A stretch of DNA of 52,079 bases from Candidatus Thorarchaeota archaeon (GTDB lineage: Archaea > Asgardarchaeota > Thorarchaeia > Thorarchaeales > Thorarchaeaceae). The translations under genes and the position numbers were made by a program. Each line of letters starts with the position of its first letter. Position 1 is the stretch's first letter. The stretch spans positions 1 through 52,079 of the forward strand of contig JAGXKG010000010.1 in assembly GCA_018335335.1 (NCBI GenBank), in the 5' to 3' direction. The notes under the pieces were generated by a model, which was given only the letters and a program-made list of their open reading frames with translations, did no database searches and was not told the DNA's origin. Of the stretch, positions 51,144-52,079 are shown in pieces.

Positions 51144-51851
51144 ATGGAAGCCTGGATAAAGATTTTCGTCGTGCTGATTCTCTTTTCAGCACTGAGCGTG
51201 GTCATCAACTACATGTTCTATGATCCGTTTCTGGGGCTTATCTTGCTGGGCGTCTTGTTAACCCTCTTGATACTCTCCCTAGAACCGGCCACTGGCAAGG
51301 CGATGGCACAAGTAGTGGTACCACTTACGATCATCCTGTTCGTCTTTCAGGTTCTCTTGAACCCAGCCTATGATTTCAGTCTGTGGACGCTCATCGTCAT
51401 CGGGGCAATCATGTATCTGATGTTTGCCATGTTTACTGGAGGCGGCGGGTTCATCGAGGGAGGTTTCATAGATGCGAAAGTAACACTGAAGCTCTTCCCG
51501 ATTTTTGGTGTTGCCATCTTCCTGTCTATGCTCGCGGATCCATCCTATCGAACAACCGTCTATATCATGGCTGGGACTATTCTCGGGCTGATGGCACTCT
51601 ACTTCGTTTTCCTCCGTGGATACGAAGACTGGCCTGAAGTCGAGTATACTGGGCCAAAAATAGCCACAGCAATCACGGATATAGATCCTGAAGGCAAGGT
51701 CAAGAGCGGTGCTGAAATTTGGTGGGCGAAAACTCGTGGCCCTGCCATAGAGGAAGGCGAAGAAGTCGTAGTCCGGGGTGTCATGGGACTGACGATGATA
51801 GTCTCAAAGGCTGAAGACGTTTCAAGGCCCGCCCCAGAGCCTATCGAGTAA
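51144..51851 (+). CDS. NfeD-like membrane protein with C-terminal OB fold
   Basis: 235 residues: five or six transmembrane helices (1-180) followed by an OB-fold domain with GPKIATAITDIDPEGKVKSGAEIWWA and GEEVVVRGVMGLTMIV, the hallmark of NfeD partners of stomatins. No N-terminal ClpP-like protease is present, so it is the short-type or a multi-helix variant. Operon with the stomatin gene. ATG start. Confidence 0.9.
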   Translation: MEAWIKIFVVLILFSALSVVINYMFYDPFLGLILLGVLLTLLILSLEPATGKAMAQVVVPLTIILFVFQVLLNPAYDFSLWTLIVIGAIMYLMFAMFTGGGGFIEGGFIDAKVTLKLFPIFGVAIFLSMLADPSYRTTVYIMAGTILGLMALYFVFLRGYEDWPEVEYTGPKIATAITDIDPEGKVKSGAEIWWAKTRGPAIEEGEEVVVRGVMGLTMIVSKAEDVSRPAPEPIE

Positions 51852-51883
51852 TTCAATGCAAGGGCGGGTTTATCCCTCCTCTT

Positions 51884-52079
51884 TCACTTTTTTTTCTTCT
51901 TCAAGTTAAGCAATAGCCATGCTACAGCTAAACCGACGAGAAATGCCGGAATGGTGGTGATACCCCATTCAATCTGAAACAATGCAGGGTTTTGGACCGG
52001 CTCTGTTGGGAAGACTGGGAATGCAACATAAGCAACAATATTCCATGCAAAATGAAACCCTATCGGAGCCCATATCCCC
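51884..52079 (-). CDS. CPBP-family intramembrane metalloprotease (3' end only)
   Basis: The last 64 residues of a membrane protein read from the right edge: GIWAPIGFHFAWNIVAYVAF, a loop, and a final helix (IPAFLVGLAVAWLLLNL) ending in a poly-lysine tail. The HFAWN box matches the last zinc-binding motif (HxxxN) of CAAX-processing/bacteriocin-immunity (CPBP/Abi) proteases. The start lies outside the window. It is convergent with nfeD; between them, 51862-51883 has GGGCGGG ... CCCTCC before a T-rich tract, a weak terminator. Confidence 0.75.
   Translation of the reverse strand, partial: GIWAPIGFHFAWNIVAYVAFPVFPTEPVQNPALFQIEWGITTIPAFLVGLAVAWLLLNLKKKKK

Noticed and set aside
1-52079. CRISPR arrays, insertion sequences, integrases, rRNA or tRNA genes
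   Set aside because: No regularly spaced repeats, transposase/integrase motifs, rRNA words or cloverleaf structures were seen on either strand.

Overview
The window reads as a chromosomal segment of an Asgard archaeon. The pointers are an ESCRT-III (Snf7-fold) protein, a short histone-fold protein, a presenilin-like aspartyl protease, a tungsten-type aldehyde:ferredoxin oxidoreductase with its polyferredoxin, formaldehyde-activating-enzyme (Fae) domains, archaeal TATA/BRE promoters with many leaderless or near-leaderless starts, and GGAGG/GGTGA ribosome binding sites. A Thorarchaeia-like lineage fits but is an inference. No rRNA, tRNA, CRISPR array, insertion sequence or integrase was found. 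Gene density is high and strands switch often.

Layout. 1-2.3 kb: truncated AlaX, a one-helix membrane protein with a duplicated promoter and N-terminus next to it, and LarB. 2.3-6.6 kb: the most unusual locus, an M20 deacylase followed upstream by two tandem genes that each fuse a DapA-family aldolase to a Fae domain, with a possible C/D-box-like small RNA in between. 6.7-10.6 kb: metallo-beta-lactamase hydrolase, KH+PP-loop ATPase, DUF123 nuclease-like protein and a double PH-like/zinc-ribbon protein. 10.6-13 kb: aldehyde oxidoreductase and ferredoxin. 13-19.5 kb: acidic protein, branched-chain aminotransferase, coiled-coil protein, glutamate dehydrogenase, dCTP deaminase, PRPP synthetase. 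19.6-26.7 kb: coiled-coil/zinc-ribbon protein, uridine phosphorylase, HhH-tailed membrane protein, WecB, histone, SurE, HypE-like protein. 26.8-33.8 kb: ChlD/ChlI-like pair, threonine synthase, HAD phosphatase, ESCRT-III, inositol-phosphatase-like protein, Mrp/NBP35. 33.9-35.5 kb: a gene-poor, hairpin-rich stretch with candidate RNAs. 35.8-39.7 kb: HAD, cysteine-rich protein, phosphoglucose/phosphomannose isomerase, two membrane proteins, one presenilin-like. 39.8-47.6 kb: a complete oligopeptide-type ABC transporter split over both strands, whose binding protein looks circularly permuted and whose DppC-like permease carries a large extracytoplasmic insertion. 47.7-52 kb: helical protein, DUF92 protein, ECF-S-like protein, stomatin/NfeD pair and a partial CPBP protease.

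How the genes fit together. The aldolase-Fae fusions suggest direct hand-off of formaldehyde between a pyruvate-dependent aldolase site and tetrahydromethanopterin. Oxidoreductase, ferredoxin, glutamate dehydrogenase and aminotransferase point to a peptide/amino-acid-fermenting heterotroph fed by the Opp/Dpp transporter. Starts were chosen from Shine-Dalgarno and TATA spacing; two genes appear to need non-ATG/GTG/TTG initiation (CTG, ATT) behind strong GGAGG sites.
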